64,000 nt of DNA. Source: Flavobacteriaceae bacterium (GTDB lineage Bacteria > Bacteroidota > Bacteroidia > Flavobacteriales > Flavobacteriaceae). The position numbers and the translations under genes were made by a program. The first letter of the stretch is position 1, and the number at the start of each line of letters is the position of its first letter. This document shows, one piece after another, positions 34,565 through 42,101 of the stretch. Under the pieces are notes generated by a model. That model had not been told where the DNA came from and searched no databases. It saw nothing but the letters and a program-made list of their open reading frames with translations. The DNA lies in assembly GCA_009827225.1 (NCBI GenBank), contig WUAI01000002.1:1-64000 (forward strand), read 5' to 3'.

Positions 34565-34903
34565 ATGGAATTCGATAAGGATAAAAAATATTTAGGTTAC
34601 GACAATAACAGGGAAAACAAGTACCTGAGAGCCAAGGAACGTGTAGCTGAGATTAGAAAGTTCTATACCAGCCTTATGTTCTATGTGATCTTTATTTCCT
34701 TTTTGGCAGCATTGAATTACTATACCAACGAATGGAGATATATGTGGTTCCTTTGGGCTGCATTTGGATGGGGTATCGGATTGGTATTCCAGGCGGCCAA
34801 AGCCTTTAAATGGGCTCCTTTTATGAATAAGGACTGGGAAGAAAGAAAGATCAAAGAGTTTATGGACGAAGAAGAAAATGGCTCAACGGGCCGTTGGAAT
34901 TAA
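34565..34903 (+). CDS. 2TM domain protein, first of three
   Basis: A 112-residue inner-membrane protein that is essentially one 2TM domain. A charged cytoplasmic N-terminus (KYLRAKERVAEIRKFYTSL) precedes two helices near 45-65 and 72-92. A cytoplasmic amphipathic motif DWEERKIKEFMDEEE closes it. The same motif in slightly different form is found in the kinase and the two following genes. Such proteins might interact laterally with the kinase's own 2TM domain. Function is otherwise unknown. Confidence 0.88.
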   Translation: MEFDKDKKYLGYDNNRENKYLRAKERVAEIRKFYTSLMFYVIFISFLAALNYYTNEWRYMWFLWAAFGWGIGLVFQAAKAFKWAPFMNKDWEERKIKEFMDEEENGSTGRWN

Positions 34904-34913
34904 TACGAACGTT

Positions 34914-35249
34914 ATGGATGCTAATTACGAAAAATTTGAAAGAGCTAAAAAAAGAGTGAAGTCCATTCGAGGATTTTACGGACATCTTATATTCTTCTTC
35001 ATTTTTATGGTCCTTTTGTATGTGGTACGGTTTGCCATCTTACCGCGAACCGATCTGATGCTCGAGGATGAAGGCTTCATTAACTGGCTTGATTGGAATA
35101 CGTATTTGCTTCCCATTTTATGGGGAATAGCGATCGTGATTCATGGAATTTCTGTGTATCGCTTTAAGTTTATGAAGCGATGGGAAGAGAAAAAGATCAA
35201 CGAGTTTTTGGAAAGAGAAGAACAAGAATCTAAACAAAACTGGCAATAA
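34914..35249 (+). CDS. 2TM domain protein, second of three
   Basis: A 111-residue member. The start is at MDANYEKFERAKKRVKSIRG (34914), 10 bases after the previous stop; the in-frame ATG at 34878 would give an unlikely N-terminus. It has the charged N-terminal helix, two membrane helices (near 24-43 and 66-85), and the C-terminal RWEEKKINEFLEREEQ motif. The middle loop is longer and more acidic than in its neighbours. Part of the same operon. Confidence 0.87.
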   Translation: MDANYEKFERAKKRVKSIRGFYGHLIFFFIFMVLLYVVRFAILPRTDLMLEDEGFINWLDWNTYLLPILWGIAIVIHGISVYRFKFMKRWEEKKINEFLEREEQESKQNWQ

Positions 35250-35261
35250 ATAGTAGGAATT

Positions 35262-35591
35262 ATGAAAGACTCAGGAGAAAATAAATACGATAGAGCAAAG
35301 AAGAAAGTAGATGAAATAAAAGGGTTTTATTCTCACCTCTTGGTATATTTAATAGTTAATATCGCTTTGATCCTTGTTCAATTGGGGATCTTTAACGGCT
35401 TTTCGAATATCAGTTATCCGGGTTGGGCATTATTCAGCACGCCTTTCTTCTGGGGTATAGGTCTTATGTTTCATGGTCTTTATGTATTTCAGCATAAGTT
35501 CACCTTCTTTAAGAACTGGGAAGAACGCAAGATTAAAGAGTATATGGAGAAGGATGAAGAGGAATACAAGAATACCACCAAGTGGAATTAA
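35262..35591 (+). CDS. 2TM domain protein, third of three
   Basis: A 109-residue member starting MKDSGENKYDRAKKKVDEIK. The two helices (near 26-46 and 62-82) are followed by KNWEERKIKEYMEKDEEEY. It ends 26 bases before the lytTR regulator gene. The four 2TM domains in this locus share the Y-x-x-A-K/R-x-K/R-V opening and the W-E-E/x-K-I-x-E/x-x-x closing, but differ in the loop, so they are diverged duplicates kept for distinct roles. Confidence 0.87.
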   Translation: MKDSGENKYDRAKKKVDEIKGFYSHLLVYLIVNIALILVQLGIFNGFSNISYPGWALFSTPFFWGIGLMFHGLYVFQHKFTFFKNWEERKIKEYMEKDEEEYKNTTKWN

Positions 35592-35617
35592 CCTACTGAT
35601 TTATTGAACCAATCAAT

Positions 35618-36373
35618 ATGAATGTAATTATTATAGAAGATGAAAAACCTTCGGCACGGCGCCTTCAGCGTATGCTGGAAAGAGTGAATGTGCAAGTGGA
35701 CCAGATGCTCCACAGCGTGGAGGAATCAGTAGAATGGTTTGCCAACAATGATCACCCCGATCTAATCTTTTTGGATATTCAGTTAAGCGATGGGCTGTCG
35801 TTTGAAATATTTGATGAGGTAGAGGTGAACAGTGCGATCATTTTTACCACAGCATTCGACGAATATGCGCTGCAGGCCTTTAAGCTGAATAGTATCGACT
35901 ATTTATTAAAACCTATCGATGAGGAAGAATTGGAAAAGGCGGTTCAAAAATTCAATGAGCGCGCACCCCAGGCTCAGAATGTCCAGCTCAATTTTGACGA
36001 TATTAAAAAACTACTTACCAATCCGGTGGAACGTGAATACAAGAAGCGGTTTACTACGAGAATTGGTCAACATATCAAGATGATTCCTGTGGATGAGATC
36101 GAGTGTTTCTTTTCTGAAAACAAGGGTACTTATGCGCATACTCGTGATGGCAGGAACTATCTTCTGGATCCTACCCTGGAACAGCTAGAGGGCGAAATCT
36201 CTCCGGAAACTTTCTTTAGGATCAACCGGAAGTTCTACGTAAATATTAATGCGATCAAAGACATTATAAGTTATACCAACAGTCGCTTACAGCTCAAACT
36301 GTACAGCTACAACGAACAAGAGGTCATCGTGGCTCGCGAACGGGTCAAGGATTTCAAATTGTGGTTGGAATAG
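35618..36373 (+). CDS. LytTR-family response regulator
   Basis: A 251-residue regulator. The receiver domain covers residues 1-120 with the acidic pair IIEDEK, phosphoacceptor Asp53 in LIFLDIQLSDG, and Lys in DYLLKPID. A LytTR DNA-binding domain at about 143-250 has FFSENKGTYAHTRDGRNYLL and FFRINRKFYVNINAI. LytTR regulators bind short imperfect direct repeats and often control envelope or quorum genes. It is the likely partner of the LytS/2TM kinase upstream. Confidence 0.95.
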   Translation: MNVIIIEDEKPSARRLQRMLERVNVQVDQMLHSVEESVEWFANNDHPDLIFLDIQLSDGLSFEIFDEVEVNSAIIFTTAFDEYALQAFKLNSIDYLLKPIDEEELEKAVQKFNERAPQAQNVQLNFDDIKKLLTNPVEREYKKRFTTRIGQHIKMIPVDEIECFFSENKGTYAHTRDGRNYLLDPTLEQLEGEISPETFFRINRKFYVNINAIKDIISYTNSRLQLKLYSYNEQEVIVARERVKDFKLWLE

Positions 36374-36378
36374 ATCGG

Positions 36379-37578
36379 CTACTTTTTTTCTTCAATTCGG
36401 TTGTCATGGAAGGCCGAGGGTAATAATTTCGGGATCAATTTGACAAATAATGGAAGTAAGATCGCGCCACCGGGTAACATAAAGATGGTGAGCGAGGGGA
36501 TGGTTTTAAAAATATCCAATAACTGATCTTTTACTTTGGTCTTCTCTTCCGAAGTGAGTTCCCGAATGGTCGACTGACTCAATAACAACAACAGTTCTCC
36601 ACTTTCGTTCAGTTCTTTAAGCAGTCTTTTCTGGTTTCTTAATATCAGCAAGCGAACGGTATTACTCGACTGTTTGTAAAAATGTCGGACCGGGTGCGTA
36701 TACTCGAATAGCTTTATTTTGGTAGCATTCTCTGCGGAAAACTGCTGAAGAGTTAATATGCAATCTTCCAAATAAGAAGGAGTGAATCCAAGTTCACTTG
36801 CGAGTGTCTGAAGGAATTGCAACTCGCTCTCATCCAATTCACGATCGTCCCAAACCGCGAGGCAACAAATGTCTAGCACATATTGCCTTTCAAGCACAGA
36901 CATTTCCGAAGTAAACAGCGCGGAGATCTGGCTGGTAGGCTCTGCATTGGTCATGAACTCCGAAGAAGAGGACACCATTTCAATAACCAGATGATCATAT
37001 TTGTTTTTAACCTGTTTGGATTTCAGTGCCAGTACGCTGCATTCGATAAGGACATGTTCCAAAGACTCCAGATAATCTTTGAGAGAACCGGGTTCTTTCA
37101 AATATTGCTGAAAGGCCAATACATCTACATAAAGCAAGGCATAGGTGAGGAGGGAAGCGGTGTCCTTTTTTAATAAGGTGTTCGCTTCTTGCAACCTTGC
37201 CGACAGTATTGCTTCCAGGTTATCGCTGGGGGATTTTGTAAAACGTAATTTCTGAAAGAAACTCCTTTTTCCTCGCTCTATGGACTTATAAAAAGTAATA
37301 AGCGTATCCAGGAATGCTTCGTGTGTGGCATCCTTGTATTTCAATTGATAGGCATACAAGAAGGCGTGAAACAAATTGATTTTAGTGAGTTCTTCTTTAG
37401 TTAGGTTAAGCTGACTAACCGGCTTCTCTAACATGGTGGTCACCGAAACTCCATAAATGAATCCGGTTTTTTTTAGATTGGTGTAAAATACTTCATGATC
37501 GGCGGAGTTTTGTATAAGATGCTCAGGATCAAAGCCATTTAAAAATTTAGGAATCCAGCCGTTCGAAGAAGGGTTCAT
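36379..37578 (-). CDS. LETM1-related biofilm-associated-type protein
   Basis: A 399-residue protein without a signal peptide. A long helical region (residues 1-320) includes a TerB-like acidic stretch (DICCLAVWDDRELDESELQF, with LASELGFTPSYL). A C-terminal LETM1-like hydrophobic hairpin (LTSEEKTKVKDQLLDIFKTI, then FMLPGGAILLPLFVKLIPK) is probably membrane-inserted. This architecture matches proteins named LETM1-related biofilm-associated in Flavobacteriaceae. Eukaryotic LETM1 affects K+/H+ exchange, and whether the bacterial protein does is unknown. It converges with lytTR (5-base gap). Confidence 0.8.
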   Translation of the reverse strand: MNPSSNGWIPKFLNGFDPEHLIQNSADHEVFYTNLKKTGFIYGVSVTTMLEKPVSQLNLTKEELTKINLFHAFLYAYQLKYKDATHEAFLDTLITFYKSIERGKRSFFQKLRFTKSPSDNLEAILSARLQEANTLLKKDTASLLTYALLYVDVLAFQQYLKEPGSLKDYLESLEHVLIECSVLALKSKQVKNKYDHLVIEMVSSSSEFMTNAEPTSQISALFTSEMSVLERQYVLDICCLAVWDDRELDESELQFLQTLASELGFTPSYLEDCILTLQQFSAENATKIKLFEYTHPVRHFYKQSSNTVRLLILRNQKRLLKELNESGELLLLLSQSTIRELTSEEKTKVKDQLLDIFKTIPSLTIFMLPGGAILLPLFVKLIPKLLPSAFHDNRIEEKK

Positions 37579-37703
37579 TACTTAAATTTGTAGGGTTGAA
37601 TTAATTAAATTTGTATTAACAAAATTTTAACATTCATACAAAAACCATAAACGTACATTCGACGTAAATAGAGGAAAGTAAATTTAACCATTATAACATT
37701 CTA

Positions 37704-38423
37704 ATGATGAAAAAAACAAAATTATTTGCTGTGATAGGTGGCCTTGGGATTGCGGTCCTGTCGGTATTCCTCCTGGCAGCAGACCATATCGATGCGCCCG
37801 CTGTGGCTGGGACTACTGTCGATATTGCCGATCTTTACGCTTTTGAGGGAGACAATCCCAACAACACCGTATTGGTCGCCACACTTCAGGGACCACTCCA
37901 ACCCGGTAACGTCACTGAAAATGCCACATTCGATGAAGATGTATTGATCGAATTCAATATTGACAACAATGGTGACTTTGTGGAAGACCTGGTGATTCAG
38001 GCCATACGTCGCGATAGTATCATGTATTTTTTCGGTCCGTCGGCAGTGGATGCTGCGGATTCGGGTTTAGCTAGTGATATTTATGTGGATGATATGGTTG
38101 GACAGGTTGAAATTTCCTCTACCACAGAAACCATTACCGCAACGAACAATGGTATGACCTTCTTTGCAGGGCCACGACGCGATGCTTTCTATTTCGATTT
38201 TAACCGCTTTAATGAGATTGTTTCAGGTGCTGCCGCTCCGGAAGGTTTCTTTCCACCTGCGGATGCTTCCGACTTCTTCGAAAGTCTGAATGTTCTGGCG
38301 ATAGTCGTGGAAGTGCCCAATAGCATGTTGGGAGATGCACCACCACACGTAGGAGGAGCAGTCGGGATTAACGGACTTCCCAATGCATATAATGTTTGGG
38401 TTTCAGCAAAAAGAAAACAATAA
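37704..38423 (+). CDS. Exported DUF4331-type protein, first of two
   Basis: A 239-residue protein with a signal peptide (cleaved around LLAADH). The DUF4331 hallmark ADHIDAPAVAGTTVDIADLY follows directly. Later parts include FNIDNNGDFVEDLVIQ and YFDFNRFNEIV. Full DUF4331 proteins are often 400-600 residues, so this and the next gene look like two halves of the same idea carried on separate genes. Expected to be periplasmic or on the cell surface. Possibly calcium-binding (D-rich loops). Function unknown. Confidence 0.85.
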   Translation: MMKKTKLFAVIGGLGIAVLSVFLLAADHIDAPAVAGTTVDIADLYAFEGDNPNNTVLVATLQGPLQPGNVTENATFDEDVLIEFNIDNNGDFVEDLVIQAIRRDSIMYFFGPSAVDAADSGLASDIYVDDMVGQVEISSTTETITATNNGMTFFAGPRRDAFYFDFNRFNEIVSGAAAPEGFFPPADASDFFESLNVLAIVVEVPNSMLGDAPPHVGGAVGINGLPNAYNVWVSAKRKQ

Positions 38424-38437
38424 TAAAGAAGAGAACA

Positions 38438-39127
38438 ATGAAAATATATAGAATCAAATTTATAGTGTTAGCCATTTGTACTTCTTTATTGTTTGTACAA
38501 TGTGCCGACGATGATGACAACGGAAATGTCATAGAACAAGCGAACTGTGAGGATGGGATAATGAATGGTGATGAAGAAGGTGTAGACTGCGGAGGTAGTT
38601 GTGAACCATGTATAGGCAGTCTTGATTTTAGTGGAACTTTCAGCCAGGTGGATATCATGGGCCGTCCCGGGGTGAATACTGTATTCAGCGGGAGTGATAA
38701 TGTGAAGAACGATTTCAATAATAGCATAGTAAGTGACCGTGCATCGTTTCAACCTACTTTCGAGGCGACTTTAGAAGCCTATCATGATGTGTATGGAGAT
38801 GCACTTGGTGTTACCCTGGATTATGAGACTAATATTCTGGGATTGGATGCACCTACCTTCACTACTGTGTTGGCACAATTCGATGCACTACAGGTAGCAC
38901 CTGATGCAACGACCACTTACTTCGATGGGGTCAATGCTCTAACAGGAAGAACTCTTGGAGACGATGTGATCGATATTTCGCTTACGCTAATGTTTGGTGG
39001 CACCACCGGAACCCGTTTTGACGGAAATAACGATACTCCACAACTAACTAGTGATGGAGTAGGGCCTGGAGATCGGGATTTTACACTTCCCTTCCCTTAT
39101 ATGGAATCTCCTGTGGAACCAGAATAG
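38438..39127 (+). CDS. DUF4331-like lipoprotein, second of two
   Basis: A 229-residue lipoprotein. The start at MKIYRIKFIVLAICTSLLFV gives Cys23 as the lipid site. A cysteine-containing EGVDCGGSCEPC motif at about 47-58 is followed by the DUF4331-type C-terminal half (GRPGVNTVFSGSDNVKNDFN and LTGRTLGDDVIDISLTLMFG). It lies 14 bases after the first DUF4331 gene. The pair probably acts together at the outer membrane. The CxxxCxxC spacing could form disulfides. Confidence 0.82.
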   Translation: MKIYRIKFIVLAICTSLLFVQCADDDDNGNVIEQANCEDGIMNGDEEGVDCGGSCEPCIGSLDFSGTFSQVDIMGRPGVNTVFSGSDNVKNDFNNSIVSDRASFQPTFEATLEAYHDVYGDALGVTLDYETNILGLDAPTFTTVLAQFDALQVAPDATTTYFDGVNALTGRTLGDDVIDISLTLMFGGTTGTRFDGNNDTPQLTSDGVGPGDRDFTLPFPYMESPVEPE

Positions 39128-39145
39128 ATGAAAAAGAAATTTGGG

Positions 39146-39176
39146 AAAGAGCAACTTGGTTTGCTCTTTTCTTTTT
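39146..39176 (+). terminator. Terminator after the DUF4331 pair
   Basis: A perfect 9-bp stem (39146-39154 with 39161-39169), 6-base loop and T-rich tail. The TPR lipoprotein ATG is 19 bases further, so some read-through to it may occur. Confidence 0.8.
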
Positions 39177-39194
39177 AACAACATACTGTATTTG

Positions 39195-40478
39195 ATGAAA
39201 AACTTAGTATGGGTCATAGCGGCCGTTCTTTTAGTGGCCTGTAAAGAAGACCCAAAAAATATCGCCATCCTGAATGTGGAAGACTACGATTCTTTCCTGG
39301 ATACTTCCGAAAGGGGCACGTTCAACGAAGCCACAACTACTGTGGATTTCTGGTCAAAACGATTGCGGCCCGATACAACCGGAGTAGGAGACCTGGCACC
39401 ACTAGCTGGAGGTTACGAACAATTGTTCCAGCAAACCGGCAAGGGAGAATATCTTGTTATGGCGGAAGAGCTCTATCGCAAAGGTTGGGAAATCTCGGCC
39501 AACAATAAAGACGGATTTGCCCGACACCTGGCGCACAATTATGTGAGTCAGCATCGCTTTTCTGAAGCTTATGAATTACTGAACGAGACTTTAAATACTC
39601 CTTCCAATAAACATCAGACCAAGTTGATGCTGTTTGATGTTGCCATGGAAGTAGGCGAGTATAATAAGGCTTATGAGTACTTGAACGAAGTAACTGATAT
39701 GAGCGACTACAATTACCTTATTCGATTGTCCAAATGGAGTGATTACAAGGGCAATCTGGACGACGCCATACGGTTTATGGAGAAGGCCAGGGAGATTGCG
39801 GATTCCAGGGATAGCAAACCGTTGAAGATTTGGACCTATAGTAATCTTGGAGATTATTACGGGCATGCCGGTATGATCAGTAAGTCGTATGAAATGTATT
39901 TACAAACACTGAAACTGCAGCCGGATAACGCCTACGTCAAAAAAGGATTGGCATGGATTGCCTATGCTGCAGATGATAACACAGAAGAAGCTCATAGAAT
40001 TTTGGATTCGGTGATGGTATATCATTCGATTCCGGATTATCATTTGCTGAAATCGGAGATATATGAGTACGAGGGATTTTTAGCCAAGGCTGAAATGGAA
40101 CAAAAAAGGTTTGTGGAGGCCATAGAGGCCGGAAATTACGGAACCATGTATAATGCTTATCTCATAGAATACTACTCGGAAAGCAATCCTTCAAAAGCTG
40201 TGCAACTTGCCAAGGAGGAGCTTACAAATCGCAAAACACCGGAAGCTTATCATTTATTGGCGCTCTCGGAACTAAAATCCAATAATCCTACTTTGGCACT
40301 GCAGATCATAGAAGATTATGTAAAAGGCAAAACTTTTGAACCAATGGCGTTGTATCACAGTGCTCTTGTGTATAAAGCAAATCAGAAGTATGATGAGGTG
40401 GAATCGATCAAAAAAGAACTCATGGAAGCTTCCTTCGAATTGGGTCCGCTTTTGATGCGAGAAATAAATGAACTGTAA
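39195..40478 (+). CDS. TPR-repeat lipoprotein
   Basis: A 427-residue lipoprotein. The start at MKNLVWVIAAVLLVACKED gives a lipobox with Cys16; an in-frame ATG at 39141 lies in the terminator and is rejected. The chain contains TPR-like helix pairs throughout residues 80-420 (FARHLAHNYVSQHRFSEAYE, YSNLGDYYGHAGMISKSYEM, AYHLLALSELKSNNPTLALQ). It probably acts as an envelope scaffold. It is linked to the DUF4331 genes and faces the anti-sigma gene. Confidence 0.85.
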   Translation: MKNLVWVIAAVLLVACKEDPKNIAILNVEDYDSFLDTSERGTFNEATTTVDFWSKRLRPDTTGVGDLAPLAGGYEQLFQQTGKGEYLVMAEELYRKGWEISANNKDGFARHLAHNYVSQHRFSEAYELLNETLNTPSNKHQTKLMLFDVAMEVGEYNKAYEYLNEVTDMSDYNYLIRLSKWSDYKGNLDDAIRFMEKAREIADSRDSKPLKIWTYSNLGDYYGHAGMISKSYEMYLQTLKLQPDNAYVKKGLAWIAYAADDNTEEAHRILDSVMVYHSIPDYHLLKSEIYEYEGFLAKAEMEQKRFVEAIEAGNYGTMYNAYLIEYYSESNPSKAVQLAKEELTNRKTPEAYHLLALSELKSNNPTLALQIIEDYVKGKTFEPMALYHSALVYKANQKYDEVESIKKELMEASFELGPLLMREINEL

Positions 40479-40489
40479 AGTTTCTATTG

Positions 40490-40519
40490 AAAACCTTCTT
40501 AATCCAGGAAGGTTTTTTT
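40490..40519. terminator. Terminator between the TPR gene and the anti-sigma gene
   Basis: A 9-bp stem (40490-40498 with 40508-40516) and a T run on the plus strand. It touches the stop codon of the converging anti-sigma gene (40518-40520), so it may serve both. Confidence 0.78.
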
Positions 40520-41309
40520 ATGGAGTAATGGTTCCGAGGGTATATAATTGTTCCAGGGTAGGTGCCTCGCTACCTCCTGCAGGTTCCAGGGTGATTCCAA
40601 AGGCTTCCTGTCCGGGTATAATTTCTATCTTGAAAAGCTTGTATTCATTATCATCATAAGAATCCAGGACACCAATGCTAGTGGGCGTTAACGGATTCAT
40701 AGTTAAGGACCATACCTGATAAACTTTACCTTCTGGTGGTTCAGGGAGACCATTTACATCTACATAAGCCACGGTTTCTTCTTCACTGAAATAAACGGTA
40801 GCCAGCGCATCAGGTGCTACAGCCTCGTTTCCTGGTAGCACGACCGGTGTGAAGTCGTCAGATAAAATAACCTCCAGGTATTCCGAATTTTCTGCCAATT
40901 TGGTTTCTGTGTTCTCCAGTTTCTCCTTTAGAACTACATTGTTGGTATTTGTAACCCGAATTCGGTCTTTGAGATCATTATTCTGTTTGATCATCCAAAA
41001 GATTCCCGCGAAGCACAATATTGCAGCCGCCCAACCTGTTATGGCATTCCAGTTTCTGCGTTTAGGTTTGTGATCCAGGGTTCGAACGCCCGACGTCTGA
41101 GCGGTTATTTCCCGCCATACAGAGTCTGAAACAGGAGCCGAAGCAGATTCAGAAAGTTGCATAAGAGCACTTTCGATCTTTTCAACTTCTTCTTTGATCG
41201 CGGGATATTCCTGAATGGCTGTTTCCACTTTCAGCCTATCTTCTTCTGAAAGTGAACCGGTAACATAAAGTTCCAGCAGTCCGGATGCTATGATATCTTG
41301 TTCATTCAT
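40518..41309 (-). CDS. RskA-like anti-sigma factor
   Basis: A 263-residue membrane protein. The N-terminal cytoplasmic anti-sigma domain (about 1-85: LLELYVTGSLSEEDRLKVE, with an YPAIKEEVEKIESAL helix) lacks the HxxxCxxC zinc motif. One transmembrane helix lies near 90-107 (AITGWAAAILCFAGIFWMI). The extracytoplasmic RskA-type domain has YVDVNGLPEPPEGKVYQVWS and EPAGGSEAPTLEQLYT. It should hold the sigma factor at the membrane until regulated proteolysis. It is 3 bases from the sigma gene. Confidence 0.9.
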   Translation of the reverse strand: MNEQDIIASGLLELYVTGSLSEEDRLKVETAIQEYPAIKEEVEKIESALMQLSESASAPVSDSVWREITAQTSGVRTLDHKPKRRNWNAITGWAAAILCFAGIFWMIKQNNDLKDRIRVTNTNNVVLKEKLENTETKLAENSEYLEVILSDDFTPVVLPGNEAVAPDALATVYFSEEETVAYVDVNGLPEPPEGKVYQVWSLTMNPLTPTSIGVLDSYDDNEYKLFKIEIIPGQEAFGITLEPAGGSEAPTLEQLYTLGTITP

Positions 41310-41312
41310 CGT

Positions 41313-41849
41313 TTACCTGTTCAACACCATTTTGCGTAATTCATTAATACAATTCCTGGCCCTTGTTTTAACGGTTCCCAGCGGACTATCCAGCTCTTCG
41401 GCTGTTTCGGCCTGGGTATATCCTTTAAAATACAGCAGGTCTATTAGCTGGATACATACGGGCTTTAAAGCGTCGATGTACTTTTTAAGTCCTATGGCGT
41501 CCAGTTTTCCGGTTTCGTTACTTCGGGCTTCCAATATATGTACGAAATTATCGGCCGCTAAGTTTTTTCCGGCATTCTTATATGCTTTGGAGCGTGTTTT
41601 ATCGATAGCTGCATTCCGTGCAATATTGAGCATCCAGGTATAAAACCTGCCTTTTTGCACTGAATACATGTGTGAGTTGTTCCAGATCTTAACAAATACA
41701 TCCTGCAATACTTCTTCAGCTATGGTTTCATCACGAACGAGAGTAGCAATAACGCCTAACAAAGCTTTCGAATACATGGTATATAAGGTTTCGAAAGCCT
41801 GCTCATTGCCTTGCTGCATCTTAATAATAAGATCGTCCGGTTGTTTCAT
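41313..41849 (-). CDS. SigK-like ECF RNA polymerase sigma factor
   Basis: A 178-residue sigma-70 family protein. Region 2 shows LYTMYSKALLGVIATLV, VLQDVFVKIWNNSHMY and WMLNIARNAAIDKTRSK. Region 4 shows LLYFKGYTQAETAEELDSP followed by TVKTRARNCINELRKM. It is paired with the RskA-like anti-sigma gene, as in SigK systems, which commonly control exported or redox-related proteins. The DUF4331 genes across the convergent terminator are candidates for its regulon, on linkage alone. Confidence 0.93.
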   Translation of the reverse strand: MKQPDDLIIKMQQGNEQAFETLYTMYSKALLGVIATLVRDETIAEEVLQDVFVKIWNNSHMYSVQKGRFYTWMLNIARNAAIDKTRSKAYKNAGKNLAADNFVHILEARSNETGKLDAIGLKKYIDALKPVCIQLIDLLYFKGYTQAETAEELDSPLGTVKTRARNCINELRKMVLNR

Positions 41850-42022
41850 TCAGGAGACTGGCGTAAAATCTGATCACTAATTTAGATAAAACCTCTGAAT
41901 TAAAGAATGCATTTGAAATTTCAGTACTAAAAACATGAATTTTAACGATTTTTCGATAAACGGCATTGAATCCCCTATAGAGGGTATCAATATGTTAATA
42001 CCCGGTGCGATTCTCTAAATAA

Positions 42023-42054
42023 TTTGTTAAAAGCCTTCATATTTAATAGATTTG
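42023..42054 (+). promoter_or_regulatory. Strong Bacteroidota promoter of the M36 protease
   Basis: TTTG (42023-42026), a 20-base spacer and an exact TAGATTTG (42047-42054) match the housekeeping consensus. The expected transcript starts near 42061, giving a leader of about 40 bases. Upstream, two overlapping small inverted repeats lie at 41973-41984 and 41982-42003. Confidence 0.75.
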
Positions 42055-42101
42055 CTGGAATCAATTTCCCCTATAACCGAAATTAATCTAAACTGAAACT
42101 T

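Noticed and set aside
41850-42022. Extra gene in the gap before the M36 protease
   Set aside because: AT-rich with stops in all frames. Only small inverted repeats and promoter elements are visible.
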